DNA from: Algoriphagus aquimarinus
GTDB taxonomy: Bacteria; Bacteroidota; Bacteroidia; Cytophagales; Cyclobacteriaceae
Length of the DNA stretch: 64,000 nt
Reading direction: 5' to 3'
NCBI RefSeq assembly: GCF_007997215.1
Contig: NZ_VORW01000003.1
Coordinates: forward strand, 1-64,000
Shown here: piece by piece, positions 28,548-37,398 of the stretch
Position numbering within the stretch: position 1 is the first letter of the stretch
Layout: every line of letters begins with the position of its first letter
Made by a program: the position numbers and the translations under genes
Notes under the pieces: model-generated
Databases searched by the model: none
Told to the model about the DNA's origin: nothing
Seen by the model: only the letters and a program-made list of their open reading frames with translations

Positions 28548-29386
28548 TGGAACACTTCTTAAGTAAAATTTCAAGGAATTTATATGTGATTCCAGGCGGT
28601 TTTTTTGTCACCAAATTGTTTAGAAAATTCTTCGAAGGCTCTTCTCAGCCTGAAAACTGGAGGAATTTCGAATTCCGAGGCGTTGCGATGAAGGTTGATA
28701 TTGCCAAGCAAATGGGGGCTGCGATCTATTGGCGAGGTGCGCATGACTGGGCTCCTATTTTCGTATTGGAAAAGTTTTTGAAAAAAGGCGACACGTTCAT
28801 TGACGTGGGTGCAAATCAAGGAGAATACTCCCTTTGGGCAGCTAGAAAAGTCGGAACTCAGGGAAAAGTGGTGGCTTTTGAACCTATGCAGCAGCTTTAT
28901 GATCAGTTGACTGAAAACATCCGACTCAACGAGGCATTTCATAAGACCATTTCGCCCGTTAAACTAGGGCTCTCTGACAAAAAGGGAGAGGTAATTCTCT
29001 ACGCAAGCGAGGATTCTAACGAAGGGACAAATACCATTTACAACACTGATAAGTTCAGCATAGAAATAGGTAAAATCCAACTCGACACACTTGACGAGCA
29101 GCTAAAAGAATTGAATGTAAATGAAGTAAACTTCCTCAAGATAGATGTGGAAGGAGCAGAACTTCAGGTCCTAAAAGGCGCTATTAACACAATCAAAACA
29201 CATCGCCCTATACTTTTATTAGAAATCAACAAAGACGCTTGTATCGCGGGCGGCTACCTGCCCGAACATATTTTAGAGATTCTGAAACCATTCAATTATT
29301 CTTTCTCTAAAATAGGTCTTAGAGGATCTCTGAGTAAGGTAGACAAGCTGCCCGATTTCTGTAATATTCTAGCTACTCCTCAGTAA
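28547..29386 (+). CDS. FkbM family SAM-dependent methyltransferase
   Basis: A 279-residue methyltransferase. The SAM-binding motif I is FIDVGANQGEYSLWAARKVG (about 83-102), followed by VVAFEPM. The FkbM signature VNFLKIDVEGAELQVLKGA and the end strand RPILLLEIN are also present. Family members O-methylate sugars or other metabolites. The start overlaps the glycosyltransferase stop by one base, so the two are coupled; sugar methylation in a surface glycan is the likely role. No terminator is evident directly downstream. Confidence 0.86.
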   Translation: MEHFLSKISRNLYVIPGGFFVTKLFRKFFEGSSQPENWRNFEFRGVAMKVDIAKQMGAAIYWRGAHDWAPIFVLEKFLKKGDTFIDVGANQGEYSLWAARKVGTQGKVVAFEPMQQLYDQLTENIRLNEAFHKTISPVKLGLSDKKGEVILYASEDSNEGTNTIYNTDKFSIEIGKIQLDTLDEQLKELNVNEVNFLKIDVEGAELQVLKGAINTIKTHRPILLLEINKDACIAGGYLPEHILEILKPFNYSFSKIGLRGSLSKVDKLPDFCNILATPQ

Positions 29387-30116
29387 CTTTTCTAAATAAT
29401 ATATTTAAGGACTTTTGTTTGGTGTTTTATATAATTGTCGTTGGACTCATCCTTGTATACATAGAATATACCTGAGGCTTCTCTTCTGGTAAAACAAGAA
29501 CCCATCATATAACATAAGTATACCTTTTTAGCCCTCTTCAAAACCCAAAGCACTGACATAAATCATCAACTTATTGATTAAGAGCTGCTTTACATTGAGG
29601 AGTTCTTTCGCTTTTAGTAAAAATTCTAGTCGGTAATAGGAAAAAGTTTTAGGGTTTATACAGATTTCAACCTCTAACGTAAAAAAGTCGGTCTTACCCG
29701 ATAAAAACATTCTTCTAATCAGATCAGTATTTTAATTCTAAAAATAATCGTTTTCGGAATTTTAGAAAGGGTTTTTCCATTTACACCAAATTTTCCATTA
29801 AAAAGATATAATTCAGGTATACTAACTCTTTTTAACCGGTTTTTTGTATCTCAACATAAATCTGATCCAAATCAAAGATTTTTTAAACCACATTTTTACA
29901 TATCCACAAAATGTAAAATAATATAAGCATAAAAAAAGGGAGCTTTTAAAAAAAGCTCCCAAGAGTGGGTCTATCGTCAATCATCTAAAACCAAATATAC
30001 TTTTGTAATCCTTGCTGTGTATTTGTTTTTTTGATCTTTTAATTTTGATAAACATAATGAAAATGTTTTAAACCGCCCAAAAACAAATAATTATTTTCTA
30101 CAAAAATTTATAAAAA
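29387..30116. other. 730-bp non-coding region with one terminator
   Basis: No convincing coding sequence; the only ORFs are about 60 codons and of poor composition. The sequence is AT-rich with poly-T tracts. The one clear element is a strong minus-strand hairpin at 29938-29960. A lone -7-like TATATTTG on the minus strand (29992-29999) lies just upstream of it. Confidence 0.6.
29938..29960 (-). terminator. intrinsic terminator, minus strand
   Basis: A 10-bp stem GGGAGCTTTT/AAAAGCTCCC. On the minus strand it is followed by seven T. It lies about 157 bp beyond the AraC stop codon, an unusually long distance, so it ends either a long araC 3' UTR or an independent short transcript. Confidence 0.8.
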
Positions 30117-31040
30117 CTAATTCTTTTGGGTCTGAAATACTTTAGGTGTCAATCCAAATTCCTGCTTGAAAGCACGGATAAAGTACGTTATGTTACGAAA
30201 GCCAGACATGTAGCAAACTTCCTGAATCTGAAATCCTCCGATATTTAAATATTGTTTTGCAAGTTTCAATCGCTCATGAAGAACAAACTCCATTGGCGTC
30301 AAACCCAAATCTTGCTTAAACGTGCGGATAAAATGCGCTTTGCTCATACAGGCTTGAGAAGCTAGGTCTTCCAAAGAAATTATTTCTCTAATATTCTTCT
30401 TGATGTATTCTATCACATGCGCCATTCTGTTTCCAGCAGCCAGTTCCTTATAACTTTTCTCCATCATATCCCGAGCCTGTGTTTGACTCAGCCTGATCAA
30501 GAGTTCTTTGAGTGCTAAGGAAGCAATCAGGTCTTTTTCCCGGGAACCGTCTTTTACACCAATTCGAATGAAGCGATTAATGATTTCGGAGAGATCCTGA
30601 GTATTAATCAAATGAAAATAACTGAGATCAAGTCCCCAGTCTTTTGCTATCATTTTATCCGGAAATTTTTCATTCAAAAGATTGAAAGTCGCTTCTATCA
30701 TTTCTTTAGAAATAGAAAGAGCGATGCATTGCGTAGGGTTATCTAATTGTGCTTCAGGGAAATCAATTTTCATCACCTCATTAGGCGGAACGATGACCGA
30801 TTCACCTGGCAAGTATTCAAATCCTGGCCGATTAAATAGATGCATGATCTTTTTGCCCTTCAGCATGGTGGTCAGAACCAGGTCTCCAAAAACCAAATTG
30901 ACATCATCTGCCTGTTGATGTGTTTCGAAAATATTCAGCTCGCAGTTGTCCAGTGTGTAGGTGGTGCGGTTTTCCACCAGTGTTTTTAGATCCCTGGTAT
31001 TCCGCCAAGGTACACCTGCTATAAAATTATTTTGGGTCAT
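30117..31040 (-). CDS. AraC family transcriptional regulator
   Basis: A 307-residue regulator. The C-terminal ~100 residues contain two helix-turn-helix units (SLEDLASQACMSKAHFIRTF, and IQEVCYMSGFRNITYFIRAF ending GLTPKVF), the AraC/XylS DNA-binding domain. The N-terminal ~190 residues are a cupin-like sensor (GESVIVPPNEVMKIDFPE). It is divergent from an aldehyde dehydrogenase across 179 bp, so it probably activates that operon in response to an aldehyde, alcohol or related effector; this is inferred from position. Three TGGATAG boxes in the shared promoter region are candidate binding sites. Confidence 0.9.
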   Translation of the reverse strand: MTQNNFIAGVPWRNTRDLKTLVENRTTYTLDNCELNIFETHQQADDVNLVFGDLVLTTMLKGKKIMHLFNRPGFEYLPGESVIVPPNEVMKIDFPEAQLDNPTQCIALSISKEMIEATFNLLNEKFPDKMIAKDWGLDLSYFHLINTQDLSEIINRFIRIGVKDGSREKDLIASLALKELLIRLSQTQARDMMEKSYKELAAGNRMAHVIEYIKKNIREIISLEDLASQACMSKAHFIRTFKQDLGLTPMEFVLHERLKLAKQYLNIGGFQIQEVCYMSGFRNITYFIRAFKQEFGLTPKVFQTQKN

Positions 31041-31077
31041 GCCATTAAAATACTAATAATTAAACGCTTCCTGAAAT

Positions 31078-31147
31078 TGGATAGTCTTTTCCAAACTCAA
31101 TTAAATCTAATTAACCTCTATCCATATGTATCAACTCAGGTGGATAG
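31078..31147. promoter_or_regulatory. three TGGATAG boxes in the AraC/aldehyde dehydrogenase promoter region
   Basis: TGGATAG occurs at 31078-31084 (plus), its complement CTATCCA at 31118-31124, and TGGATAG again at 31141-31147. The second and third form an inverted pair separated by 16 bp. The direct copies are 63 bp apart, close to six helical turns. This layout suits an AraC-type dimer that may loop DNA. The assignment to the adjacent regulator is inference. Confidence 0.45.
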
Positions 31148-31219
31148 GATGTTGTTCCAGTGTAATTTTTCAAAACGGTAAATAAGGAGATTTGAACATA
31201 ACCAAAATAACCGTCCAGT

Positions 31220-32746
31220 ATGACAACATTAACATTATCTCAAGCTAAGCCTGTGGATCGCCCATCCGTCAAGGCCAAATACGATCATTTCATTGGTGGA
31301 AAATGGGTAGCACCTAGTTCAGGTGAATATTTTGACAACATCTCTCCCATTGATGGAAAGCCATTTACAAAAGCCGCCAGAGGAAATAAGGAAGACGTAG
31401 ACAAAGCAATTGATGCAGCCCATGAGGCTTTTAAAACCTGGTCTAAAACTTCTGCAGCAGAACGAAGCCGAGTGCTAAATAAGATTGCCGATATCATGGA
31501 AGAAAACCTTGAAATGTTGGCAAGGCTGGAAACAGTAGATAACGGTAAAGCACTCAGAGAAACAAGAGCAGCAGATTTACCACTTTGCATAGATCACTTC
31601 AGGTATTTTGCCGGAGTGATCCGAGCTGATGAAAGCACGATTTCTGAGCATGACGAGAACACAGTAAGTATAGCTTTGCATGAACCACTCGGCGTAGTCG
31701 CTCAAATTATCCCTTGGAATTTCCCTTTGCTGATGGCCACCTGGAAAATAGCTCCTGCTTTGGCAGCCGGATGCTGTACCGTGGTAAAACCCGCCGAGCA
31801 AACTCCTACCAGCATCATGGTACTTATGGAGCTTATTGCAGATGTAGTTCCTCCTGGAGTTCTTAACGTGGTCACTGGATTCGGAGTAGAAGCGGGGAAA
31901 CCATTGGCTTCCTCCAATAGAGTTTCCAAAGTTTCATTTACAGGAGAAACTACTACCGGTCGTCTGATTATGCAGTATGCTTCAGAAAACCTTATTCCTG
32001 TCACCATGGAATTGGGAGGAAAATCACCAAATATTTTTATGAAATCTGTGGCAGATGCAGACGATGAATTCTTCGACAAAGCGGTGGAAGGAGCCGTGAT
32101 GTTTGCATTGAATCAAGGCGAGGTTTGTACTTGTCCTTCTAGAATCCTTGTACATGAAGACATCTACGACGTGTTTATGAAGCATGTCATTGAAAGAACC
32201 AAAGCCATTAAAATGGGCCACCCATTAGCTGAAGACACCATGATGGGAGCCCAGGCTTCTAATGACCAATACGAAAAAATTCTTTCCTATTTGGACATTG
32301 GAAAGCAAGAAGGAGCAGTTACTCTTTGCGGCGGCGAAAGCGCTGGATTGAATTCAGGTCTGGAAACTGGTTATTACATTAAGCCTACCATTTTCAAAGG
32401 CCATAATAAAATGCGCGTATTCCAAGAAGAGATCTTTGGTCCAGTCGCTTGTGTGACCACGTTTAAGACCACTGAGGAAGCCATAGCGATCGCTAACGAC
32501 ACCATGTATGGTCTTGGCGCAGGACTTTGGTCACGAGACGCTCACGAGCTTTATCAAGTACCACGTGCTATACAAGCTGGTCGCGTTTGGGTAAACTGTT
32601 ACCACACTTATCCGGCACATGCACCTTTTGGCGGATACAAAAAATCTGGTTTTGGTAGAGAAAACCACCTGATGATGCTCGATCATTATCGTCAAACCAA
32701 AAATATGCTTATCTCTTATGATAAGAACAAACAAGGATTCTTTTAA
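31220..32746 (+). CDS. aldehyde dehydrogenase (ExaC/AcoD-like)
   Basis: A 508-residue NAD(P)-dependent aldehyde dehydrogenase. Catalytic Cys lies in [11 protein letters not shown] near residue 302, the general-base Glu in [11 protein letters not shown], and NAD contacts in [20 protein letters not shown] and [10 protein letters not shown]. The Cys-Thr-Cys motif and the paired downstream DUF779 gene are typical of the ExaC/AcoD/acetaldehyde branch. It probably oxidises acetaldehyde or another short aldehyde to the acid. It is divergent from an AraC regulator, its likely controller. Confidence 0.93.
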   Translation: MTTLTLSQAKPVDRPSVKAKYDHFIGGKWVAPSSGEYFDNISPIDGKPFTKAARGNKEDVDKAIDAAHEAFKTWSKTSAAERSRVLNKIADIMEENLEMLARLETVDNGKALRETRAADLPLCIDHFRYFAGVIRADESTISEHDENTVSIALHEPLGVVAQIIPWNFPLLMATWKIAPALAAGCCTVVKPAEQTPTSIMVLMELIADVVPPGVLNVVTGFGVEAGKPLASSNRVSKVSFTGETTTGRLIMQYASENLIPVTMELGGKSPNIFMKSVADADDEFFDKAVEGAVMFALNQGEVCTCPSRILVHEDIYDVFMKHVIERTKAIKMGHPLAEDTMMGAQASNDQYEKILSYLDIGKQEGAVTLCGGESAGLNSGLETGYYIKPTIFKGHNKMRVFQEEIFGPVACVTTFKTTEEAIAIANDTMYGLGAGLWSRDAHELYQVPRAIQAGRVWVNCYHTYPAHAPFGGYKKSGFGRENHLMMLDHYRQTKNMLISYDKNKQGFF

Positions 32747-32768
32747 ATCGTCAATTTCTAAGATCAGT

Positions 32769-32800
32769 AAGGGCAGGGGATATTTCTCCTGCCTTTCTTT
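32769..32800 (+). terminator. hairpin between the aldehyde dehydrogenase and DUF779 genes
   Basis: A stem GGCAGGGGA/TTCTCCTGCC (one G:T wobble) with a 4-nt loop followed by TTTCTTTCATTTT. It lies 26 bp after the dehydrogenase stop and 25 bp before the DUF779 start, so it is likely to lower or attenuate expression of the second gene. Confidence 0.6.
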
Positions 32801-32824
32801 CATTTTATATAAACCCAAATAATC

Positions 32825-33223
32825 ATGGAGCCAATCAAAAGAGTATTGATAACTGATGAAGCAAAAGAAGTAATTGACACACTTCGAGAACGCTTTGGAT
32901 CTGATCTTATGTTCCATCAAAGCGGCGGATGCTGCGACGGATCTTCTCCTATGTGTTTTGAAAAAGGAGAGTTCAAAGTAGGAAGTCAGGACATTTGGCT
33001 AGGTGAGGTTTACTGCTGTGATTTTTTCATGAGTGCGGATCAATTTGAGTATTGGAAGCACACCCAATTGACACTGGATATTACACCTGGAAGAGGAAGT
33101 AGCTTTTCTATCGAAATCCCTATGGGAATTCGATTTATGATTCGTTCCAAATTATTCACTTCGGAAGATTTAGAAAACCTCAGCCCGGTAACGACAGGAG
33201 AAGAAAAGCTAAGCGAGGGCTAA
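32825..33223 (+). CDS. DUF779 domain protein
   Basis: A 132-residue cytoplasmic protein of the DUF779 family. The conserved Cys-rich segment FHQSGGCCDGSSPMC (about 31-45) and a second pair in EVYCCDFF (about 60) could bind metal or respond to oxidation. DUF779 genes are repeatedly found next to ExaC-type aldehyde dehydrogenases, as here, and are thought to act with them, though the biochemical role is not established. A hairpin terminator lies between the two genes. Confidence 0.88.
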   Translation: MEPIKRVLITDEAKEVIDTLRERFGSDLMFHQSGGCCDGSSPMCFEKGEFKVGSQDIWLGEVYCCDFFMSADQFEYWKHTQLTLDITPGRGSSFSIEIPMGIRFMIRSKLFTSEDLENLSPVTTGEEKLSEG

Positions 33224-33287
33224 TCCCGGAATCTACGTCCCGATCCCGTTGTATTTTTCATTATCTTCAAAAGTGAAATCACTTGCT

Positions 33288-33632
33288 ATGAAGAAATTAA
33301 TCATTGTTTTGGGAGCTATCGCGCTGCTTTACTTTTCCGCTACGCTTATTTTCCCTCCCTATATTGAATCTCAAAGAAACCCAATCAAATCAGCTCCACC
33401 CTATTCTGTATCTTCTGAGGCCCAAGCGATGTATAATCGGCTGGATTTCATCTCAGACTTACATTTTGACGCCTTGATTTGGGGAAGAGACTTGACCAAA
33501 CGGGAAAGCCGAGGCCAGGTAGATTTTCAGAGGATGCGCGAAGCTAATGTTGCATTGGAGATATTTACAATAGTCTCAAAATCTCCAGCAGATGAGAATG
33601 TAAAAAGATTTTTCCTCCAAAACCTTAACTAA
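33288..33632 (+). pseudogene. truncated M19 membrane dipeptidase remnant
   Basis: 114 codons from the ATG at 33288, with a hydrophobic N-terminal anchor (MKKLIIVLGAIALLYFSATL). Residues about 45-100 resemble the start of renal-dipeptidase-type M19 enzymes: FISDLHFDALIWGRDL holds the first metal ligands (His-x-Asp), then RGQVDFQRMREANVALEIF and SKSP. Full enzymes are about 350-400 residues; here the frame ends at SPADENVKRFFLQ and nothing of the remaining barrel follows, because the VIT1 gene begins at the stop codon (TAATG). It is best read as a 3'-deleted gene. The family call rests on recalled motif similarity. Confidence 0.7.
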
Positions 33633-34360
33633 TGAACGAAGCACATATTCACCAAGAAATTAAATACTTTCAAAAACTCCAAGAATACCTTCGAGAATTT
33701 GTTTACGGAGGAATTGACGGCGCCGTCACCACATTTGCTGTGGTCGCCGGTGGATTCGGAGCAGATCTGGATCCGGGAATTATTATAATCCTGGGCTTTG
33801 CCAATTTGCTTGCTGATGGCTTCTCCATGTCTGTAGGAGCATATCTATCCGCTAAAAGTGATAAGGAAAATTACAAGAAACACGAATCACTTGAATACTG
33901 GGAGATAGAACATCTTCCTGAAATAGAACGAGAAGAGATCACGGATATTTATAGGGCAAAGGGATTTAAGGGTGACTTATTGGAAAAAGTTGTAGATCAA
34001 ATTACTTCTGATAAAGACCTATGGGTAGCTGAAATGATGAAGGACGAATTAAACCTAATGGAGGAAACCAAAAGTCCCTTTAAGATTGGTGTCGCTACTT
34101 TTGTGTCTTTTCTTATTGTCGGATTTATTCCACTTCTAGTTTATCTCTGGACATTTTTCTACCCGTCCACAATTAATATTTTCTTCTGGACTAGTGTCCT
34201 GACAGGGCTGGCATTTGTAGTAATCGGAGCTTTGAAATCCTTAGTGAATCAAACATCGCCAATTAAAAGCATAGCAGAAACAGTTGCATTAGGGCTTTTA
34301 GCCGCAGTTGTAGCTTATTATGTAGGTGACATCCTTGAAAACTTTTTTATAAAACAATGA
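33632..34360 (+). CDS. VIT1/CCC1 family iron/manganese transporter
   Basis: A 242-residue membrane protein of the vacuolar iron transporter family. It starts with a cytosolic helix, then [21 protein letters not shown], the conserved first transmembrane segment with the metal-site Asp. [24 protein letters not shown] is the second segment. A cytosolic Glu-rich metal-binding hairpin follows (about 75-140), then three further membrane segments (about 150-240). It probably exports Fe2+ or Mn2+. The start overlaps the preceding truncated gene's stop, and it is followed 1 bp later by a DUF5995 gene. Confidence 0.9.
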   Translation: MNEAHIHQEIKYFQKLQEYLREFVYGGIDGAVTTFAVVAGGFGADLDPGIIIILGFANLLADGFSMSVGAYLSAKSDKENYKKHESLEYWEIEHLPEIEREEITDIYRAKGFKGDLLEKVVDQITSDKDLWVAEMMKDELNLMEETKSPFKIGVATFVSFLIVGFIPLLVYLWTFFYPSTINIFFWTSVLTGLAFVVIGALKSLVNQTSPIKSIAETVALGLLAAVVAYYVGDILENFFIKQ

Positions 34361-34361
34361 T

Positions 34362-35123
34362 ATGAAAACCATAGATGACGTACTGGTTCGAATGGATCAA
34401 ATCGTAGCTGAATGCAAAAGCAATCAATCACGCATTGGCTATTTTGCCATTCTTTACAGACAGGTTACTCGAAGAATCCGAGATGGAATCCTTGTCCGGG
34501 AATTTGAAGACAATCCAAGGATGGAAAAGCTTGATATACTTTTTGCAGGCAGATTCATTAATGCGTATGATTCATGGGTAATTGGTAATAAACCTACAGA
34601 AAGCTGGTTGATAGCATTTGAAGCAAGTAAGGTAAGTAAGCATCTAGTTCTTCAGCATTTGTTTTTGGGTATTAACGCACATATCAATCTAGACCTTGGC
34701 ATTTCAGCTGCAGACACCGTGGGAACTGAGCCTATTTCAGGTATTCAGAATGATTTCAATAAAATCAATACAGTTCTAGCCGAATTAGTAGATGGAGTCA
34801 AAGTCAATATCAGCAAAGTCTCTCCGATTTTTGGCTGGCTAATACCATTGGCCAAAGGCCGGGATGAAATGCTTCTCAACTTCTCTATTCAGCTTGCCCG
34901 AGATGGTGCATGGAAATACGCCGGAGAATACTATGCATGTCCAGATCGTGCTGTTTCGATAGAAGAACGTGATGTCAATATCTCCAAACTGGCAAACAAG
35001 CTTATCAACCCCGGGAAATTCTTGCTATTTATAATAAAAATGGTCGGCTTCGCAGAATGGAAATCCGTTAGCCGCACGATGGAGCAACTGGATGAGGTGG
35101 TGAAAGAAGCACAAACACTTTAA
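34362..35123 (+). CDS. DUF5995 family protein
   Basis: A 253-residue cytoplasmic protein resembling DUF5995. The recognisable region has FAILYRQVTRRIRDGIL and HLVLQHLFLGINAHINLDLGI, with clustered His and Asp residues that could bind metal. The function is unknown. It follows the VIT1/CCC1 gene with only one base between stop and start, so it is probably cotranscribed, but this does not reveal a role. Confidence 0.72.
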   Translation: MKTIDDVLVRMDQIVAECKSNQSRIGYFAILYRQVTRRIRDGILVREFEDNPRMEKLDILFAGRFINAYDSWVIGNKPTESWLIAFEASKVSKHLVLQHLFLGINAHINLDLGISAADTVGTEPISGIQNDFNKINTVLAELVDGVKVNISKVSPIFGWLIPLAKGRDEMLLNFSIQLARDGAWKYAGEYYACPDRAVSIEERDVNISKLANKLINPGKFLLFIIKMVGFAEWKSVSRTMEQLDEVVKEAQTL

Positions 35124-35158
35124 AGAAAAAACAGCGAATCTATTCTTTCAGAAAGCAC

Positions 35159-35575
35159 TCAATAAATGTATTTTCTGAGAAAATATTCACAGCCCAGCAC
35201 AGGGATTTTAGAATAATAAAAACCATCCGAATCTTCTGTCACGATCACTTCACAATCGCTTCCTAAAGCAGAATAATACTCCAAGCCATCTTCAAAATCC
35301 TGAACTTGACTATTGGACAAAGCTTGATCAGTGATAATTTGATCTACCGTAGTCATAGCAATCTTTTTGGACAGCATTTCTATCTTCAACTTTGCCATAT
35401 CGGCACCACTTTTCTTTTCTGAAAAGTAAAATGCTATCGCCAGACAAATCGGAGAACTGAATAGCTGCACCCCAGTTCGATCCGCCAAACTCAGTACTCG
35501 AGATGAAATAGGAAATAAGGGATATTCCTTGTTTAAAACCGAAATCAAAACATTCGCGTCAAGAAAAATCCTCAT
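35159..35575 (-). CDS. PIN-domain toxin (VapC-like ribonuclease)
   Basis: A 138-residue PIN domain. Acidic metal-binding residues appear at FLDANVLISVL (Asp6), DFEDGLEYYSA (about 93-97) and VTEDSDGFYYS (about 118), matching the usual three- or four-acid PIN site. VapC-type toxins cleave tRNA or rRNA and are held inactive by a bound antitoxin. The start overlaps the antitoxin stop by 4 bp, the normal antitoxin-first order. RNA target unknown. Confidence 0.85.
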   Translation of the reverse strand: MRIFLDANVLISVLNKEYPLFPISSRVLSLADRTGVQLFSSPICLAIAFYFSEKKSGADMAKLKIEMLSKKIAMTTVDQIITDQALSNSQVQDFEDGLEYYSALGSDCEVIVTEDSDGFYYSKIPVLGCEYFLRKYIY

Positions 35576-35826
35576 TTCTTGGAAGAGAAAAACTCATCTT
35601 TCAACTCTTTTCTATTTTTCGATTTCCGGTATTCGACCCTTCCTTCAGCAACAAAATCCACCCAATCAGATATTGGAAGTTCTTCGAGTGATTTGTAATC
35701 CTTTGAAGTAATCTGAGTATAAAGATATTCTGTCAGCCTAGAAAGACTGATGTTATTTTCCTCAGCAAAGGACTTTGCCCGATCGATTACGTCTTTGTTA
35801 AATGACAATGTGACTTTGGTATCCAT
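35572..35826 (-). CDS. DUF6364-type antitoxin
   Basis: An 84-residue protein starting with KVTLSFNKDVIDRAKSFAEE, a ribbon-helix-helix-like N terminus of the DUF6364 family, followed by a charged C-terminal tail (SKNRKELKDEFF) that likely wraps the PIN toxin. It overlaps the toxin gene by 4 bp. An imperfect inverted repeat upstream (35842-35875) may be the autoregulatory operator. Antitoxin function is inferred from family and context. Confidence 0.8.
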   Translation of the reverse strand: MDTKVTLSFNKDVIDRAKSFAEENNISLSRLTEYLYTQITSKDYKSLEELPISDWVDFVAEGRVEYRKSKNRKELKDEFFSSKK

Positions 35827-35841
35827 GATATAGATATTTAA

Positions 35842-35875
35842 CTACACGTAAATATAAATAATTCTATACGTACAG
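35842..35875. promoter_or_regulatory. possible autoregulatory operator of the toxin-antitoxin pair
   Basis: Arms CTACACGTA (35842-35850) and TACGTACAG (35867-35875) match in 7 of 9 positions as an inverted repeat with a 16-bp spacer, 16 bp upstream of the antitoxin start. Such repeats commonly bind the antitoxin in VapBC-like modules. No -7 element was recognised. Confidence 0.35.
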
Positions 35876-35982
35876 CATATTTCTCTTTTCTTTTTTATTC
35901 ACAAAGCTATCGCACCGTTACAAAATGGATCGCAAGAATAGAATTCCGATTCTAAAGATTCAGACACTAACCTCTCTAACTA

Positions 35983-37098
35983 TCAACCCCTAAACCTTTC
36001 TTCTATTTCTGAAATCTCCGATTCAGTTTGAGCTTTGTTTTTTCGATTGGTTTTTTCCTTCTGTAGATCCGTAGCATAGAAATGAGTGTCTTGAAAGTAT
36101 CCAACTCTAGCTTCTGATTCGCCTTTGGCAAAAGTCCATTTTTCACCTTTGAAAAGCCTAACCTTGTCTTCATGTAGTTCTAGATACTCATCATAAGGCC
36201 CACGTGGAGATATCAACTTCACGAAAATTGGAGCAGTTTCAATCGCGATAAAAAGCAGCATGATAAATACATTGGCCATAGCCATCGCCGAGCTCTCTTT
36301 AGTTAAAGCATCAAGTACTTCCATCCTTGCCGCCAACCCATCGAAACCTTCAATCCCTGGTTGTTGCTTTTCAAATTCCAGTTGACGTAAGGCAATAAAT
36401 TCACGAATCTGAGCTTCAAGCGTATCGATTCTAACTTGGTTTCTCAATCTCAACTCATCCAACGTCACTTGAGCCGCATCGAGCTGCTGTTCTTTCTTCT
36501 TGGCATTTGTTCCTAAACCGACTACCCCACTCGTGCCTGCTGTTTTCTCTCCAAAACGCTCCGCATCATACTCCAACTGTACTTTGTTTCGAAACTCTTC
36601 GCTGGTCGCAACCTCAGATTTTAACGTATCAATTTTAGCCTCCAACTCTTGAATCTCTGGAAACCCCTTAGCCAAATTGAGCTTAGATTCTGTGATAAAT
36701 TCAGTCCGCTTTTCATCAATTTTGCGATCAATTTCTCGCTCAAACATTTTCAATTCCAAAGGCTTAGAAATTACAAGAGCCAACAAAACTGCAAGCACCA
36801 ATCTAGGAATAGCTAATTTCCATTCTGCCCAAGCTTTTTCGCGCTTACGCATACTGGAAACAATAAATCGATCTAGGTTGAAGATCATCAAGCCCCAAAG
36901 CAATCCAAAAAAGATAGCTGGCCAAATAGACTGAAAGACAGTGAACAACGCATATCCAGCGGCCAAGGCAGCTAAAACACCAGTGAAAAACACCGTTGCT
37001 CCGATGCCTATATACTTATTTGATTCCGTGGGTGATCGCTTGAGTAAAGAGAAGTTAGCGCCACTGCAAAACCAGAAAAAACGAGTGAAATTTTTCAT
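35983..37098 (-). CDS. DUF4407 membrane protein
   Basis: A 371-residue inner-membrane protein of the DUF4407 family. Two hydrophobic segments lie near residues 30-55 and 57-75 (GATVFFTGVLAALAAGYALF; WPAIFFGLLWGLMIFNLDRF), a third near 90-110, and a fourth near 275-295. Between the third and fourth is a long charged coiled-coil region (about 120-255). N-terminal FFWFCSGA and the NLDRFIVSSMRK motif are family marks. The function is unknown. The gene stands alone. Confidence 0.82.
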   Translation of the reverse strand: MKNFTRFFWFCSGANFSLLKRSPTESNKYIGIGATVFFTGVLAALAAGYALFTVFQSIWPAIFFGLLWGLMIFNLDRFIVSSMRKREKAWAEWKLAIPRLVLAVLLALVISKPLELKMFEREIDRKIDEKRTEFITESKLNLAKGFPEIQELEAKIDTLKSEVATSEEFRNKVQLEYDAERFGEKTAGTSGVVGLGTNAKKKEQQLDAAQVTLDELRLRNQVRIDTLEAQIREFIALRQLEFEKQQPGIEGFDGLAARMEVLDALTKESSAMAMANVFIMLLFIAIETAPIFVKLISPRGPYDEYLELHEDKVRLFKGEKWTFAKGESEARVGYFQDTHFYATDLQKEKTNRKNKAQTESEISEIEERFRG

Positions 37099-37398
37099 GA
37101 AAGGAAAAAGGGTTGATCTGAATAGATAACGCTAAAACCTTTCCAAAACTGATTATTTCCATCTTCCCAACATCCAACTGGGACGAATTTTAATAAAAAC
37201 AGTCCCCTTGCTCAAATTTCAAGGGAAAGATGTGATGAAAGTAGCTTATTGCCTAGTTGCGTACATAGCTCTTAAAATGTCCGAACTGTACGTATTTGAA
37301 CTTTTACTGATCGAATCTGCTCAGAAATTTTTAGAGAAAATTAATTGGTTCAGAAAAGGAATCTGGCTTTTCAAATGTCCCCTCCTTAAATTCAAGAT
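37099..37398. other. 300-bp intergenic region, nothing recognised
   Basis: It lies between the start of the DUF4407 gene (minus) and an SGNH hydrolase (plus), so it should hold both promoters, but no TAnnTTTG element with correct spacing was found. A 64-codon plus-strand ORF ends by overlapping the hydrolase start, but its composition is not convincing. Confidence 0.4.

Noticed and set aside
29528..29710. 60-codon minus-strand ORF in the 730-bp gap
   Set aside because: Poor composition, no promoter or start context, and no recognisable motif.
31220..33223. Possible horizontal acquisition of the aldehyde dehydrogenase-DUF779 locus
   Set aside because: No flanking repeats, integrase or obvious composition change; the pair is common in Bacteroidota.
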